Origin: CAIWKO01 sp964469155 | Lineage (GTDB): Bacteria > Bacteroidota > Bacteroidia > Bacteroidales > CAIWKO01 | NCBI GenBank assembly: GCA_964469155.1 | Contig: CAYXXU010000004.1 | Location: forward strand, 1-64,000 | Direction of reading: 5' to 3' | Length of the DNA: 64,000 nucleotides | Shown: positions 25,898 to 35,400 of the stretch, piece by piece | How positions within the stretch are numbered: the stretch's first letter is position 1 | Layout of the letters: every line of letters starts with the position of its first letter | Notes under the pieces: generated by a model | The model's database searches: none | Told to the model about the DNA's origin: nothing | The model's input: only the letters and a program-made list of their open reading frames with translations | Position numbers and translations under genes: made by a program

Positions 25898-26956
25898 ATG
25901 AAAGCCTACATAAACTCCCTTTGTTCCATCAGTCCCTGCCAGGTATCTGCTGAAGGATTTCACATCACTGCCCCTGCAACTTACGAAAAAGAATACCTCA
26001 CCTGCCTGGAACCCGATTATAAAGAGATCATCAATCCCAACCTCATCCGTCGCATGGGCCGTGTCATCAAGATGGGAGTGGCTGCCAGCATGAAATGCCT
26101 GAAAGATATAGGCCTCGAAAATCCCGATGCTATCATCACCGGCACCAGTTTGGGATGCATAGAAGATACCGAAAAGTTCCTCAACCAGATCGTTATTAAT
26201 AAGGAACAGTTTCTGGCGCCTACCTCTTTTATACAGTCGACCCATAACACCATTGCCGGTCAGATTGCCCTGCTGCTGAAATGCAATGCCTACAATTATG
26301 CGTACGTACACCGCAATTTCTCTTTCGAGAATGCTTTGCTCGATACTCTGATGATGTTGGAAGAACAACCCGAACATAAAATACTGCTGGGTGGTGTGGA
26401 CGAAATTACCAAAGTGTCTTACGATATCATGCAGCGACTGGGGATATACAAAAGTGCAATGGGTCTAACTCCTGCTGTATACCATAATCCGACCGAAGAA
26501 AGCATAGCAGGGGAGGGTTCAGCCTTTTTTGTGGTGTCCAACCAAAGTGAAAACGCTTTTGCTTCCGTGAATGGAGTGAAGATCTTCAGCAAACCTGCGG
26601 ATGCTGCAGAAACTAAGAAACATATCCATGACTTTATTACAACACAGGGATTGACCCTTGCTGAAATAGATGCTGTGATCATGGGCTATAGCGGCGATAT
26701 AAATTCCGATGGTGTTTATGATGAGGTTTCAGTAAGTTTATTTGAACACAATAATATATTGTACTACAAACATATCTGTGGTGAGTATTTCACTTCTTCA
26801 TCATTTGCTATGTGGGCCGCGGCTAATATTCTTAAACATCAGAGGGTACCTGAGGCCATGAAATATCGTTTAATTGCTGACAAACCTTTGAAAAATGTAC
26901 TTATCTACAATCAGTATAAAAATTCCGAGCACTCTTTAATCCACCTCTCGGCATGA
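25898..26956 (+). CDS. Chain-length-factor-like ketosynthase partner (no catalytic Cys)
   Basis: Protein of 352 residues with a ketosynthase N-terminal fold: IITGTSLGCIEDTEKF; STHNTIAGQIALLLKC; GGVDEIT; GEGSAFFVV. The position of the nucleophile is occupied by YVHRNFS (about 136-142), so Cys is absent, and the HGTGT and GHTLGAAG His motifs are also missing in the shortened C-terminal half. This is the signature of KS-beta/chain-length factors, which dimerise with the active KS and set product length. It follows the KS by 3 nt and overlaps the next start by 4 nt (ATGA), so tight translational coupling is likely. Confidence 0.8.
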   Translation: MKAYINSLCSISPCQVSAEGFHITAPATYEKEYLTCLEPDYKEIINPNLIRRMGRVIKMGVAASMKCLKDIGLENPDAIITGTSLGCIEDTEKFLNQIVINKEQFLAPTSFIQSTHNTIAGQIALLLKCNAYNYAYVHRNFSFENALLDTLMMLEEQPEHKILLGGVDEITKVSYDIMQRLGIYKSAMGLTPAVYHNPTEESIAGEGSAFFVVSNQSENAFASVNGVKIFSKPADAAETKKHIHDFITTQGLTLAEIDAVIMGYSGDINSDGVYDEVSVSLFEHNNILYYKHICGEYFTSSSFAMWAAANILKHQRVPEAMKYRLIADKPLKNVLIYNQYKNSEHSLIHLSA

Positions 26957-27717
26957 ACTTCAAGCGAACCAGCGTGATCTTCCTCATGCTGATACTCTTC
27001 CTGAATGTCTTTAACATACTGTTCCAAATTTCGGGATGGTGGTATCTTCTTCCGGGCATTGTTTTGTTTGGAATGACGGGTATTGGCTCCTTTCGTATTG
27101 GGATGTCCTTCTATTTTGAAGTGATCTGTCGCTTCAAAAGCAGCGATCAGGTAGTCCTCACCTTTGATGATGGCCCGCATGAATCGGTAACTCCTAAGGT
27201 ATTAGATGTATTACAGAAGCATGGGGTTAAGGCCACTTTCTTTTGCATAGGAAGCAGGGCTGAGCAACATCCTTCGCTGGTACGAAGGGCTTATGCCGAA
27301 GGTCACATCATTGCCAATCACTCCTGGTGTCATAAAAACACTTTTGGCTTCTACTCCACAAAAAAGATAATTGCTGACCTCAGGCTATGCAACGAAGTGT
27401 TGCAGCAAATTATAGTTGTCAATCCAAGATTCTTTCGTCCGCCTTTCGGAGTCACAAATCCGAATATGAAAAGAGCTTTAAAAAAATACCCTCTTACTCC
27501 CGTGGGTTGGAGCTTACGTACGCTGGATACAGTAAAAAAAGACCCTGCGCAGATTATGCAACGATTGAAAAAGACCCGCCCCGGCGACATAGTTCTGTTT
27601 CACGACAGGATAGAGAATATTGAGAAGGTTTTGGACGAATATTTGTTATTTTGCAAAGAACAGCACTGGATTGTTGCTCCATTGGACGAAATGATCAAAC
27701 TCCCTGCTTATGACTAA
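26953..27717 (+). CDS. Membrane-anchored polysaccharide deacetylase (NodB family)
   Basis: Protein of 254 residues. There are two hydrophobic segments in the first 60 residues. The NodB deacetylase domain follows: TFDDGP (70-75, catalytic Asp and metal-binding Asp), the zinc ligands in NHSWCH (H123, H127), and RFFRPPFGVTN with the usual Arg-Pro groove. Motif 5, DIVLFHD, is near the end. The family removes N- or O-acetyl groups from carbohydrates. It lies inside the ketosynthase operon, overlapping the preceding gene by 4 nt and the following gene by 8 nt. That suggests action on a pathway intermediate or on the glycan that receives it. Confidence 0.88.
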   Translation: MNFKRTSVIFLMLILFLNVFNILFQISGWWYLLPGIVLFGMTGIGSFRIGMSFYFEVICRFKSSDQVVLTFDDGPHESVTPKVLDVLQKHGVKATFFCIGSRAEQHPSLVRRAYAEGHIIANHSWCHKNTFGFYSTKKIIADLRLCNEVLQQIIVVNPRFFRPPFGVTNPNMKRALKKYPLTPVGWSLRTLDTVKKDPAQIMQRLKKTRPGDIVLFHDRIENIEKVLDEYLLFCKEQHWIVAPLDEMIKLPAYD

Positions 27718-28360
27718 AAAACTGATTGGCATATTCTTTCTTACTTTCGTCTCCTTGACTTCACTGTGGGCTTCTCAGCCAGATACAACTTACAAAGCGC
27801 TTAAAGATACGGCCCTGTTGAGATCACGCATCACTACTTATTCCAGGAACCTATTCACTCTCGAAAGCAGTTTTGTACAATGGAAGTACTTGTCGGTATT
27901 GACCGAGCCCAGTAAATCTAACGGATATTTCTGTTTTAAAAATCCAGGAAAGGTGCGTTGGGAATATGTGGATCCATTCAAATATCTGGTGGTCATCAAT
28001 AACGACAGGCTTTACCTGAAGGACGACAATAAAACCAGGTCCTTCGAAATGACATCCAGCAAGTCCTTCGTGGCTTTGAGTTCGGGATTGGGGAAATTGC
28101 TTCAGGGTGATATTTACGATATGAAAAGCGAATTCTCCTGCAAATATTTCGAAAACGATATGAGCTACAAAGTTGTTATGCTTCCGCTTACCAAAGAATT
28201 AAGGAAGGTATTCAAGGGCATACAATTGTATTTTGATAAAAAGTTATTTTCAGTTTCCAGGGTGGTTATGATTGAGTTATCGGGCGACAAGACCGAAATT
28301 GAATTCACCAGCCGCAGGATAAACGAAGGAGTTGACGACTCTAAGTTCAGTATCAAATAA
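27710..28360 (+). CDS. LolA-like periplasmic lipid/lipoprotein carrier
   Basis: Protein of 216 residues with a signal peptide ending SLWAS. The LolA fold is suggested by FTLESSFVQWKYLSVLTEPSKSNGYFCFKNPGKVRWEY, split here as FVQWKYLSVL and GYFCFKNPGKVRWEY, which matches the core LolA pattern of an F-x-Q strand followed by G-x-F-x-F-x-x-P-G-x-x-R-W-x-Y. LolA relatives regularly occur in aryl-polyene and flexirubin clusters, where they are thought to help move the lipid product to the outer membrane. It overlaps the deacetylase gene by 8 nt and the next gene follows after 3 nt. Confidence 0.85.
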   Translation: MTKKLIGIFFLTFVSLTSLWASQPDTTYKALKDTALLRSRITTYSRNLFTLESSFVQWKYLSVLTEPSKSNGYFCFKNPGKVRWEYVDPFKYLVVINNDRLYLKDDNKTRSFEMTSSKSFVALSSGLGKLLQGDIYDMKSEFSCKYFENDMSYKVVMLPLTKELRKVFKGIQLYFDKKLFSVSRVVMIELSGDKTEIEFTSRRINEGVDDSKFSIK

Positions 28361-28363
28361 ATT

Positions 28364-28747
28364 ATGACTATGTTATTAGACACTTTTTTTACTATAGACA
28401 ACATTACCTCGAAGGAAGAAAAGACTCTGTTCGAAGTATCGATCAATAAAGATCATGCAGTTTTTGAAGGACATTTTCCGGACAACCCGGTTGTCCCCGG
28501 AGTTTTTCTAATACAGATGATACGCGAGGTGATAGAGCATTGGCAACAGAAGAAATTCAAAATCGAAGCGGCTGACGAGATCAAATTTATGAATATGGTC
28601 ATTCCTCAGCAAAGTAGCCGATTGACACTGGAAATACAGAAAAGAGCAAAGTCTGAGAAGCCTTTTGCTTATAGCATTATGGTGAGCGATAATACTACTA
28701 TTTTTATAAAAATGAAGCTCGATCTCGAAATTGATGGAAAAGAGTAA
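28364..28747 (+). CDS. Hotdog-fold FabZ/FabA-like dehydratase homologue with altered active site
   Basis: Protein of 127 residues with the hotdog signature HAVFEGHFPDNPVVPGVFLI. The catalytic His of the HFP motif is present. The Glu that follows PGVLxxE in FabZ is Gln here (PGVFLIQMIREV). It may dehydrate 3-hydroxyacyl-ACP with altered chemistry, act as a thioesterase, or bind acyl chains without catalysis. Neighbouring KS, CLF and LolA-like genes point to polyene or resorcinol-type chemistry. The next gene overlaps by 14 nt from its ATG at 28734. Confidence 0.75.
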   Translation: MTMLLDTFFTIDNITSKEEKTLFEVSINKDHAVFEGHFPDNPVVPGVFLIQMIREVIEHWQQKKFKIEAADEIKFMNMVIPQQSSRLTLEIQKRAKSEKPFAYSIMVSDNTTIFIKMKLDLEIDGKE

Positions 28748-29543
28748 AGCAGAACTGCAAACGCTATTGTTGATATCCATCCAGGCTTCCATAGAAGCCG
28801 GATTTCAGATCATGGATATTTACAATACCAAAATTAAGGTTAGTATCAAGCGCAACCTGACCCCGGTGACCAATGCCGACAAACTGGCAAACGAAACTAT
28901 CCTAAAAAGGTTGGAACATTTTGCTATTCCTGTAATAAGTGAAGAGTCATTCATTGCGCCATTCGAGGAAAGAATGCAATGGGATTATTGCTGGTTGATC
29001 GATCCCTTAGATGGAACAAAGGAGTTTATCTCTCACCATACTGAATTCACGGTTAATATTGCACTCATTTATAAGAGTATCCCTGTTATGGGAGTTATTT
29101 ATGCCCCGGCATGGGATACCCTGTATTTTGCTGCTGAGGGAGTGGGCTCTTTCAGGTTGGATAAAGCATCTTCCCTTATTAGGGAGCATCTGACAATAGA
29201 TGATATAATCAGTGCAAGTACCAGATTGCCAGATATTAAAACAGATACTTACACTTATGTGGTGAGCCGTTCCCACATCAATATGAAAACCCGCCGATAC
29301 CTCAGGAAAAACAAGGAAGAAAAGGTTTTTATCAGTAAAGGCAGTTCGCTGAAACTATGTGCCATTGCAGAAGGTAGTGCACACGAGTATCCCCGTTTCG
29401 GTCGTACCATGGAATGGGACATAGCCGCAGGCGATGCAATATTAAGAAATGCAGGTGCTAAAGTCAGAATAGAAGGAAGTTTCGACCTACTGACTTATAA
29501 TAAAGCCGATCTTGCTAACCCGGAATTTATTGCTTCCCGTTGA
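28734..29543 (+). CDS. cysQ: 3'(2'),5'-bisphosphate nucleotidase / inositol-monophosphatase family (CysQ-like)
   Basis: Protein of 269 residues. Metal ligands appear as ISEES (E70, E71), LIDPLDGTKEF (D90, D93) and WDIAAGDAIL near the C-terminus, the three classical IMPase motifs. The KEF after DGT and the length favour CysQ, which hydrolyses PAP to AMP; phosphopantetheine transfer and sulfation both make this product. The ATG at 28734 is preferred over the TTG at 28731. It overlaps the dehydratase-like gene by 14 nt. Its 3' end overlaps the converging glutathione peroxidase gene by 17 nt, with no room for a separate terminator. Confidence 0.85.
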   Translation: MEKSKAELQTLLLISIQASIEAGFQIMDIYNTKIKVSIKRNLTPVTNADKLANETILKRLEHFAIPVISEESFIAPFEERMQWDYCWLIDPLDGTKEFISHHTEFTVNIALIYKSIPVMGVIYAPAWDTLYFAAEGVGSFRLDKASSLIREHLTIDDIISASTRLPDIKTDTYTYVVSRSHINMKTRRYLRKNKEEKVFISKGSSLKLCAIAEGSAHEYPRFGRTMEWDIAAGDAILRNAGAKVRIEGSFDLLTYNKADLANPEFIASR

Positions 29544-30075
29544 TCCAGTTCAGTATCTTTTCTGAATCAGGTTTTTCAGATGGTTCAACCATACCCACCA
29601 AATTGCCTTTTTCGTCAATCATATACTTCTGGAAATTCCATTTTACCTTAGAATCCATCACTCCATTCTTAGCTTTTGATGTCAGCCATTCATAAATAGG
29701 GTCTATGTCATCGCCTTTGACAGATATCTTCGACATCATCGGAAAAGTAACTCCATAGTTTTTGGTACAGAATTCTTTTATGTCAGAATTACTGCCCGGT
29801 TCCTGACTTAAAAAGTTGTTTGCAGGAAAGCCTATGATTACAAAATTACCTGCCTTGTATTTCTGGTATAAGGCTTCCAGATCTTTGTATTGAGGGGTAT
29901 TCCCACATTTGGAGGCTGTATTCACGATAAGTACTTTCTTGCCTTTTAAGGAAGAAAAAAGAAATGATTCTCCATCTATGGTTTTGCTTTTTAGATTATA
30001 AAATCCTGTGTTATTTTGTGCTGCCAGTATTCCTGAAAATAGCAAGATCAGCAGACTTGTCATTATAGTTTTCAT
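29527..30075 (-). CDS. Secreted glutathione-peroxidase-family thiol peroxidase
   Basis: Protein of 182 residues with a signal peptide ending GILAAQ. It has the GPx core: NTASKCGNTPQY with the peroxidatic Cys57 (Cys rather than selenocysteine), GFPANNFLSQEPGS with the catalytic Gln, and KWNFQKYMID with the Trp-Asn pair. It reduces hydroperoxides, most likely with thioredoxin as donor, in the periplasm or outside the cell. It converges on the CysQ gene with a 17-nt overlap and has its own upstream region of about 130 bp. Confidence 0.93.
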   Translation of the reverse strand: MKTIMTSLLILLFSGILAAQNNTGFYNLKSKTIDGESFLFSSLKGKKVLIVNTASKCGNTPQYKDLEALYQKYKAGNFVIIGFPANNFLSQEPGSNSDIKEFCTKNYGVTFPMMSKISVKGDDIDPIYEWLTSKAKNGVMDSKVKWNFQKYMIDEKGNLVGMVEPSEKPDSEKILNWINGKQ

Positions 30076-30202
30076 AGTTTTATTTCCGAAAATGTATCAA
30101 TAATCCTGCCACTATTTAGAAGAAATTTAAATAGCGAATGGCTGTATAGAAAGAATTAAAACGTAAGGATTATTTAATGAGTCGTTTAGTGGATCAGTCT
30201 CC

Positions 30203-32188
30203 TCAGTTTTGATTCTTTTTTGGTTTTCTTTCCAATCTGACATTTTGTGCTTTTTGGCTGTAATATGCTGCTTTGTCATTTTGTCCTCTGCTGGCATAAA
30301 TCTGACTTAATGCCTTAAGAAATTTAGCATCAATATTTGATTTTTCAGCTGCTATATCAAAGTATTTCAGGCAAGATACTGTGTCAGAACTGTGAAGATA
30401 ATAAGTTCCCATATTGATGTAGGGCATGGCATTATCAGGATCTGTTTCACTGAACTTTTTCGAAATTTCTATAGCCATACCCAAATCATGTTTATCGTTA
30501 AAGTAAATGTTAGAGAGGTTAATAAAGGCATTTTGATTTCCGGGATCAATTTTATTTACCTTTTTATAGTAAACTATGGCTGAATCAAAATCTTTATTGT
30601 TTTCATAAACCAGCGCCATATTGAAATTCCCCCTGCCATATTCAGGATCGAACTGAATAGACCTTTTGAAATAAGTAAGTGCTTTTTTATTGTCCCTCAT
30701 CAAAACAAAGTAGATTAACCCCAGATTATTATTGGCCATGGAATTACTGCTGTCAATCTTAAGCGATTGCTCGAAATGTTTGATGCACAATTTGATCTTT
30801 GGCATGTTTTTGTTAAGATCTTTGGTCTTAAGCATGTCTTCATTCACCTGACGGGCCAGTTCCGAAGCATACAGTTCATTAGCTTTTGCAGATTTTTCCA
30901 GATACTTTATGTCATGAGCATACAAGGTATTGTAATCTTTCCAATCCGTATTTCTAGATATAGTCTTATAGGAGTAAGGAAGTATGATCAGAAAGACCAG
31001 CATGCCCAGTATAAGTTTCTTACTTATGCCGATCTCTTTAACGTGGGTGACTTTGAAGATGGCAAATAAAATACCGGCAATTACAATGCAGAAGCCTAGT
31101 ACTGCGGAATAAGCATATCTTTCAGCCACAATTCCGGCTGCTGAGCGAACAATATTGGTAAACATTGATATGGCAACGAGATAGTATAAAATACCAAAAC
31201 CAATTGGATGTTTTTTTCTGAACAAAAATACCGCCAAAATAAATAATGCCAGATGTATCAGAAGTATCAAAACGACCCATATGTTATTCCAGTTCGAAAT
31301 GGGAATCATATTATAACCATAATAGAACAGCAAAGGGTGGGGGAAGATCAATATTTTAGCATAAAAGAGCAAAGTCATCATACCTGTAGCTGATCTGATG
31401 GCAAATGATCTATAGAAATAAAGAGGATTGTCCCAGAAGAACTTGTCTCTGATATTTTTACCAATTAACCCTTTTTCCATTAGCTTCAGCATTAAATAGC
31501 CTGCAACCAGTAGTGAAAACAAAATTAAAATCGTTTTTATACTGGTCTTTTTTGGTAGAAATAGCAAAACCATGGGACAAATGGCTGCATAGACCATGGC
31601 ACTTTGTTTAGAAAGCAATGCAATCAGGAAGAATATTACAATAGGAAGAAAATACACTTTTTTTTCAGTTTCACCCAGTTTTATTGTGTAAACCAGCGTT
31701 ATTAATGAGAAAATGAAACTTAAAATCTCATCACGATTTTTCAGGCTGGCAACTACTTCTGTATGAATGGGATGGGCTATAAATAAGGTTACTATGATTA
31801 CTGAAAATAAAATGTGGGTATTGGAGAATATTTTTTGAAGAACAAAGAAAAGAAGAACTGAGGATAAGAAATACAAAACAATATTAAAGAAATGGCTAAC
31901 TTCCGGATTGCTTCCAAAAATCTCATTTTCTATAGCATAAGTGAATTTTACAATAGGGCGGTACTCATATTTGAAATTGTCAAGGTTTTGGTAGAGAGTG
32001 GTAAAGATCTTTGGAATACCGGAAATCCCTTTTTTTACGATTTCATTGTTGGCTGTCACCAGATCATCATCCAGAGAAAATTTGTTTGGAATAGTATTGC
32101 CATATAAAATGAAACACACGATAAGAAAAAATAGAACAGACCAAAATCTGGTATCAGAAAGAATTGGTTTTTGCATTTTTTTTATCAT
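30203..32188 (-). CDS. TMTC-like polytopic membrane protein with C-terminal TPRs
   Basis: Protein of 661 residues. About 10-11 transmembrane segments fill residues 15-410. The first extracytoplasmic loop carries NKFSLDDDLV and the following EYRPIVKF, where acidic pairs and a Y-R-P motif recall GT-C enzymes such as PMT/TMTC O-mannosyltransferases. The last 200 residues hold about five TPRs (ANNNLGLIYFVLM, GRGNFNMALVYENNKDFDSAI, NAFINLSNIY). It may transfer sugar from a lipid carrier to exported proteins, but the catalytic residues were matched by eye only. The ATG at 32176 (residue 5, MQKPIL) is a possible alternative start. It is a single gene, with divergent transcription from the adhesin gene at 32445. 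Confidence 0.7.
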   Translation of the reverse strand: MIKKMQKPILSDTRFWSVLFFLIVCFILYGNTIPNKFSLDDDLVTANNEIVKKGISGIPKIFTTLYQNLDNFKYEYRPIVKFTYAIENEIFGSNPEVSHFFNIVLYFLSSVLLFFVLQKIFSNTHILFSVIIVTLFIAHPIHTEVVASLKNRDEILSFIFSLITLVYTIKLGETEKKVYFLPIVIFFLIALLSKQSAMVYAAICPMVLLFLPKKTSIKTILILFSLLVAGYLMLKLMEKGLIGKNIRDKFFWDNPLYFYRSFAIRSATGMMTLLFYAKILIFPHPLLFYYGYNMIPISNWNNIWVVLILLIHLALFILAVFLFRKKHPIGFGILYYLVAISMFTNIVRSAAGIVAERYAYSAVLGFCIVIAGILFAIFKVTHVKEIGISKKLILGMLVFLIILPYSYKTISRNTDWKDYNTLYAHDIKYLEKSAKANELYASELARQVNEDMLKTKDLNKNMPKIKLCIKHFEQSLKIDSSNSMANNNLGLIYFVLMRDNKKALTYFKRSIQFDPEYGRGNFNMALVYENNKDFDSAIVYYKKVNKIDPGNQNAFINLSNIYFNDKHDLGMAIEISKKFSETDPDNAMPYINMGTYYLHSSDTVSCLKYFDIAAEKSNIDAKFLKALSQIYASRGQNDKAAYYSQKAQNVRLERKPKKNQN

Positions 32189-32416
32189 GATGTGCTTATT
32201 ACAAACTATTATTCAAAATTAACAATTTTCATGTTTATCGTTTAAATGATGATTTCAAATGTAGGTAATATTGGTAACAGGATTTACTGGAAAAATAATT
32301 GTGTCAGGATTTCATGTTTTACATTGTTGTTTATTAGTGTGTTAAAACATTGTTGCCAGATATAATTTATGTTCACTATTTTTTATTTATTAAGTACTGT
32401 TTTTGAAATTAATAAT

Positions 32417-32424
32417 TATATTTG
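32417..32424 (+). promoter_or_regulatory. TAnnTTTG -7 element of the first large adhesin gene
   Basis: TATATTTG, 20 nt before the ATG at 32445, matches the Bacteroidota -7 box. The only nearby TTTG (32402-32405) is too close (11 nt) to act as the -33 box. The in-frame TTG at 32403 lies upstream of this box, so it is not a start. Confidence 0.4.
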
Positions 32425-32444
32425 AAGAGTTTTTTTTTAACTTG

Positions 32445-35400
32445 ATGAAGCGAACTCTACGATTACTAACAGCGAAGCGACTACGAGCTATTCTTGCCGT
32501 CTCATTATTATTTTTCACACATTTTAACATTCATGGTCAGACATACAATATGTCTAATGTCTCTGTTAATACATGTTCAGGAACCTTTTATGATAGTGGC
32601 GGAGCATCAGGATCATATCAAAATAGTGAGAACTATACCATGACATTTTGTTCATCTGTTCCAGGTAATAGAATATCCTTTAATTTCTCTACCTTTGATA
32701 CTGAGAACTCTTATGAACATTTGATTATTTATGATGGACCAAATACCTCTTCTCCACAAATAGGAAATTATACTGGTACTACTAGTCCGGGAGTTGTGAC
32801 ATCCTCCGGCTCCTGTTTGACTTTTGTATTTACATCAGATGGCTCAATTACTTATACGGGTTGGTTAGCAACCATTAGTTGTCTGCCGCCGCCGGTTGGA
32901 TACAATATGGGTAATTTAGGTACAATAAGTACCTGTTCCGGATATTTTTATGATAGCGGAGCCGCATCAGGGAATTATGGTAATAATGAATACTATACAG
33001 TTACTTTTTGTTCCTCTGTTTCCGGCCAACAAATTAAGTTTACTTTTTCGAGCTTTGCTACTGAAGCAGGAATAGATGTACTGACTGTTTATAATGGTCC
33101 AAATACAGGTTCTCCTTTATTGGGTACATTTTCAGGAACTGCCTTGCCTCCGGTTATCTCATCCACCAATGGGTGTTTGACATTTGTATTTACTTCTAAC
33201 GGATCAAATACTTTGGCCGGATGGATGGCAACTATTTCCTGCACTACCCCTACACCTCCAACCTTTTGTAGTGGTGCAAATCCTTTTTGTACAGGTACAA
33301 ATTATGTTTTCCCTGCTACTACTAACTTTCCAAGTTTGGGACAAGTCGGATGCCTCTATACTACTCCAAATCCTGCTTTTTACTGGATGCAGGTAAGTAC
33401 TCCGGGGAATATTGATATTCATATCGCCAGCGGTGGTGATGTTGATTTTATTTGTTGGGGGCCTTTTACTTCTTTAGCTGCAGCCTGTGCCACGAATTTA
33501 ATGGCAAATGCAGGTGTGGACTGCAGTTACTCTAGTGCTGCACAAGAGGATTGTAATATACCTAATGCTCAAACCGGTCAGGTTTATGTATTGCTTCTTA
33601 CAAATTATGCAAACATGGTAACAAACATTACCTTTTCTCAAACAAGCGGTAGTGGTGCAACAAATTGTGGTATTATTGCCCCGCCTATTACTAATAATGG
33701 TCCTTTATGCATTGGCCAAACCTTACAATTGACTGTTACTAACCCAACTGCTGGTGCAACATATAACTGGACAGGGCCAAATGGTTTTTCATCAAATGTA
33801 ATGAATCCGACAATTCCCAATGTTACAACAGCTAATGCCGGAGTATATTCAATGACAATTACAGTTGGAACCCAAACAAGTCCTCCGGTAACTACTACCG
33901 TTGTTATTAATCCCATTCCTGTTGTTTCCCTAACTACAACTCCGGCAGCCATATGTTTAGGGTCTTCTGCATCTTTAAGTGCCACAAGTAATGTAACTGG
34001 TACCAGTTTTAACTGGATGCCAGGTAGTTTAAGTGGTTCATCTGTAACAGTTACACCTGGTTCTAGTACTATATATACAGTGACTGGCATTGCTTCAGGT
34101 TGTAGTGGAACCAATACTGTGTCTGTTACTGTTAATCCTAACCCCATTGTAACTCCATCAGCTATGCCATCTGCCATCTGTGTTGGTGCAACTTCATCTT
34201 TATCTGCTACCAGCACTGTTCCCGGAACAGTTTATTCATGGATGCCTGGTAGTTTGATTGGTTCACCTGTAACAGGTTCTCCCATTTCAACTACTACTTA
34301 TACGGTTACCGGAACAGCTGCGGGATGCACGGGAACTAACACCGTTATTGTAACTGTGAATCCTGTTCCCGCTGTAACCGCTGCTGCGAGCCCTACTGCC
34401 ATTTGTAATGGTGCCTCAACTTCTTTGAGTGCAACCAGCACTTTGCCCGGATCAATGTTTTCATGGATTCCGGGTAGTTTTCCTGGTTCACCCGTAACAG
34501 TTAGCCCAAATTCTACGACAACATATACTGTTACAGCAACTGCTGCAGGCTGCACTGGTTCCAATAGTGTGGTGGTTACTGTGAACCCAAATCCTGTTTT
34601 AACACCTTCCGCAACTCCTGCTATTATTTGTGTAGGATCTACTTCTTCATTAGATGTGGTTAGTTCTGTTGCAGGAACAATATATACATGGAGTCCAGGA
34701 CCTTTGGCCGGTACTCCAATTTCTGTATCACCTGTTACTACTACTATATATACAGTTACTGGTAGTGCTTTGGGTTGTACCGGTTCAAATTCAATTACTG
34801 TCACAGTAAATCCTAACCCAGTTGTGAGTCCACTTGCTTCTCCCTCAATTATTTGTGAAGGTAGTTCTTCGTCTTTAACTGCGAGTAGTAGTGTTTTGGG
34901 AACAACCTATTTATGGACTCCAGGCAATCTGCCTGGTTCTCCTGTGTCCGTTAACCCTGTAATGACAACAACATATAGTGTAACTGGTACTGCAAATGGG
35001 TGTACAGGTTCAAACACTATTGTTGTAACGGTTAATCCCAATCCTGTTCTGACAGTTACTGCCACACCAGTTACCATATGTGTGGGTTCTTCTTCATCAT
35101 TAGATGTAGTCAGTTCAGTTCCAGGAACGACATACCTATGGATGCCAGGAAGTTTGGCTGGATCTCCGGTTTCAGTAAGTCCGGTTTCCAATACAACCTA
35201 TACTGTTACCGGAACTGTTGCAGGTTGTACTGGGTCAAATACCTTAAATGTTATTGTCAATCCCAATCCGGTAATCTCTCCTGCTGCTAATCCTGCAACT
35301 ATTTGCGTCGGAGCATCTGCTTCATTAACTGCTACTAGCACTGTTACCGGAACAAGTTTTGCCTGGTTCCCCGGAAGTTTAAACGGTTCACCTGTTTCTG

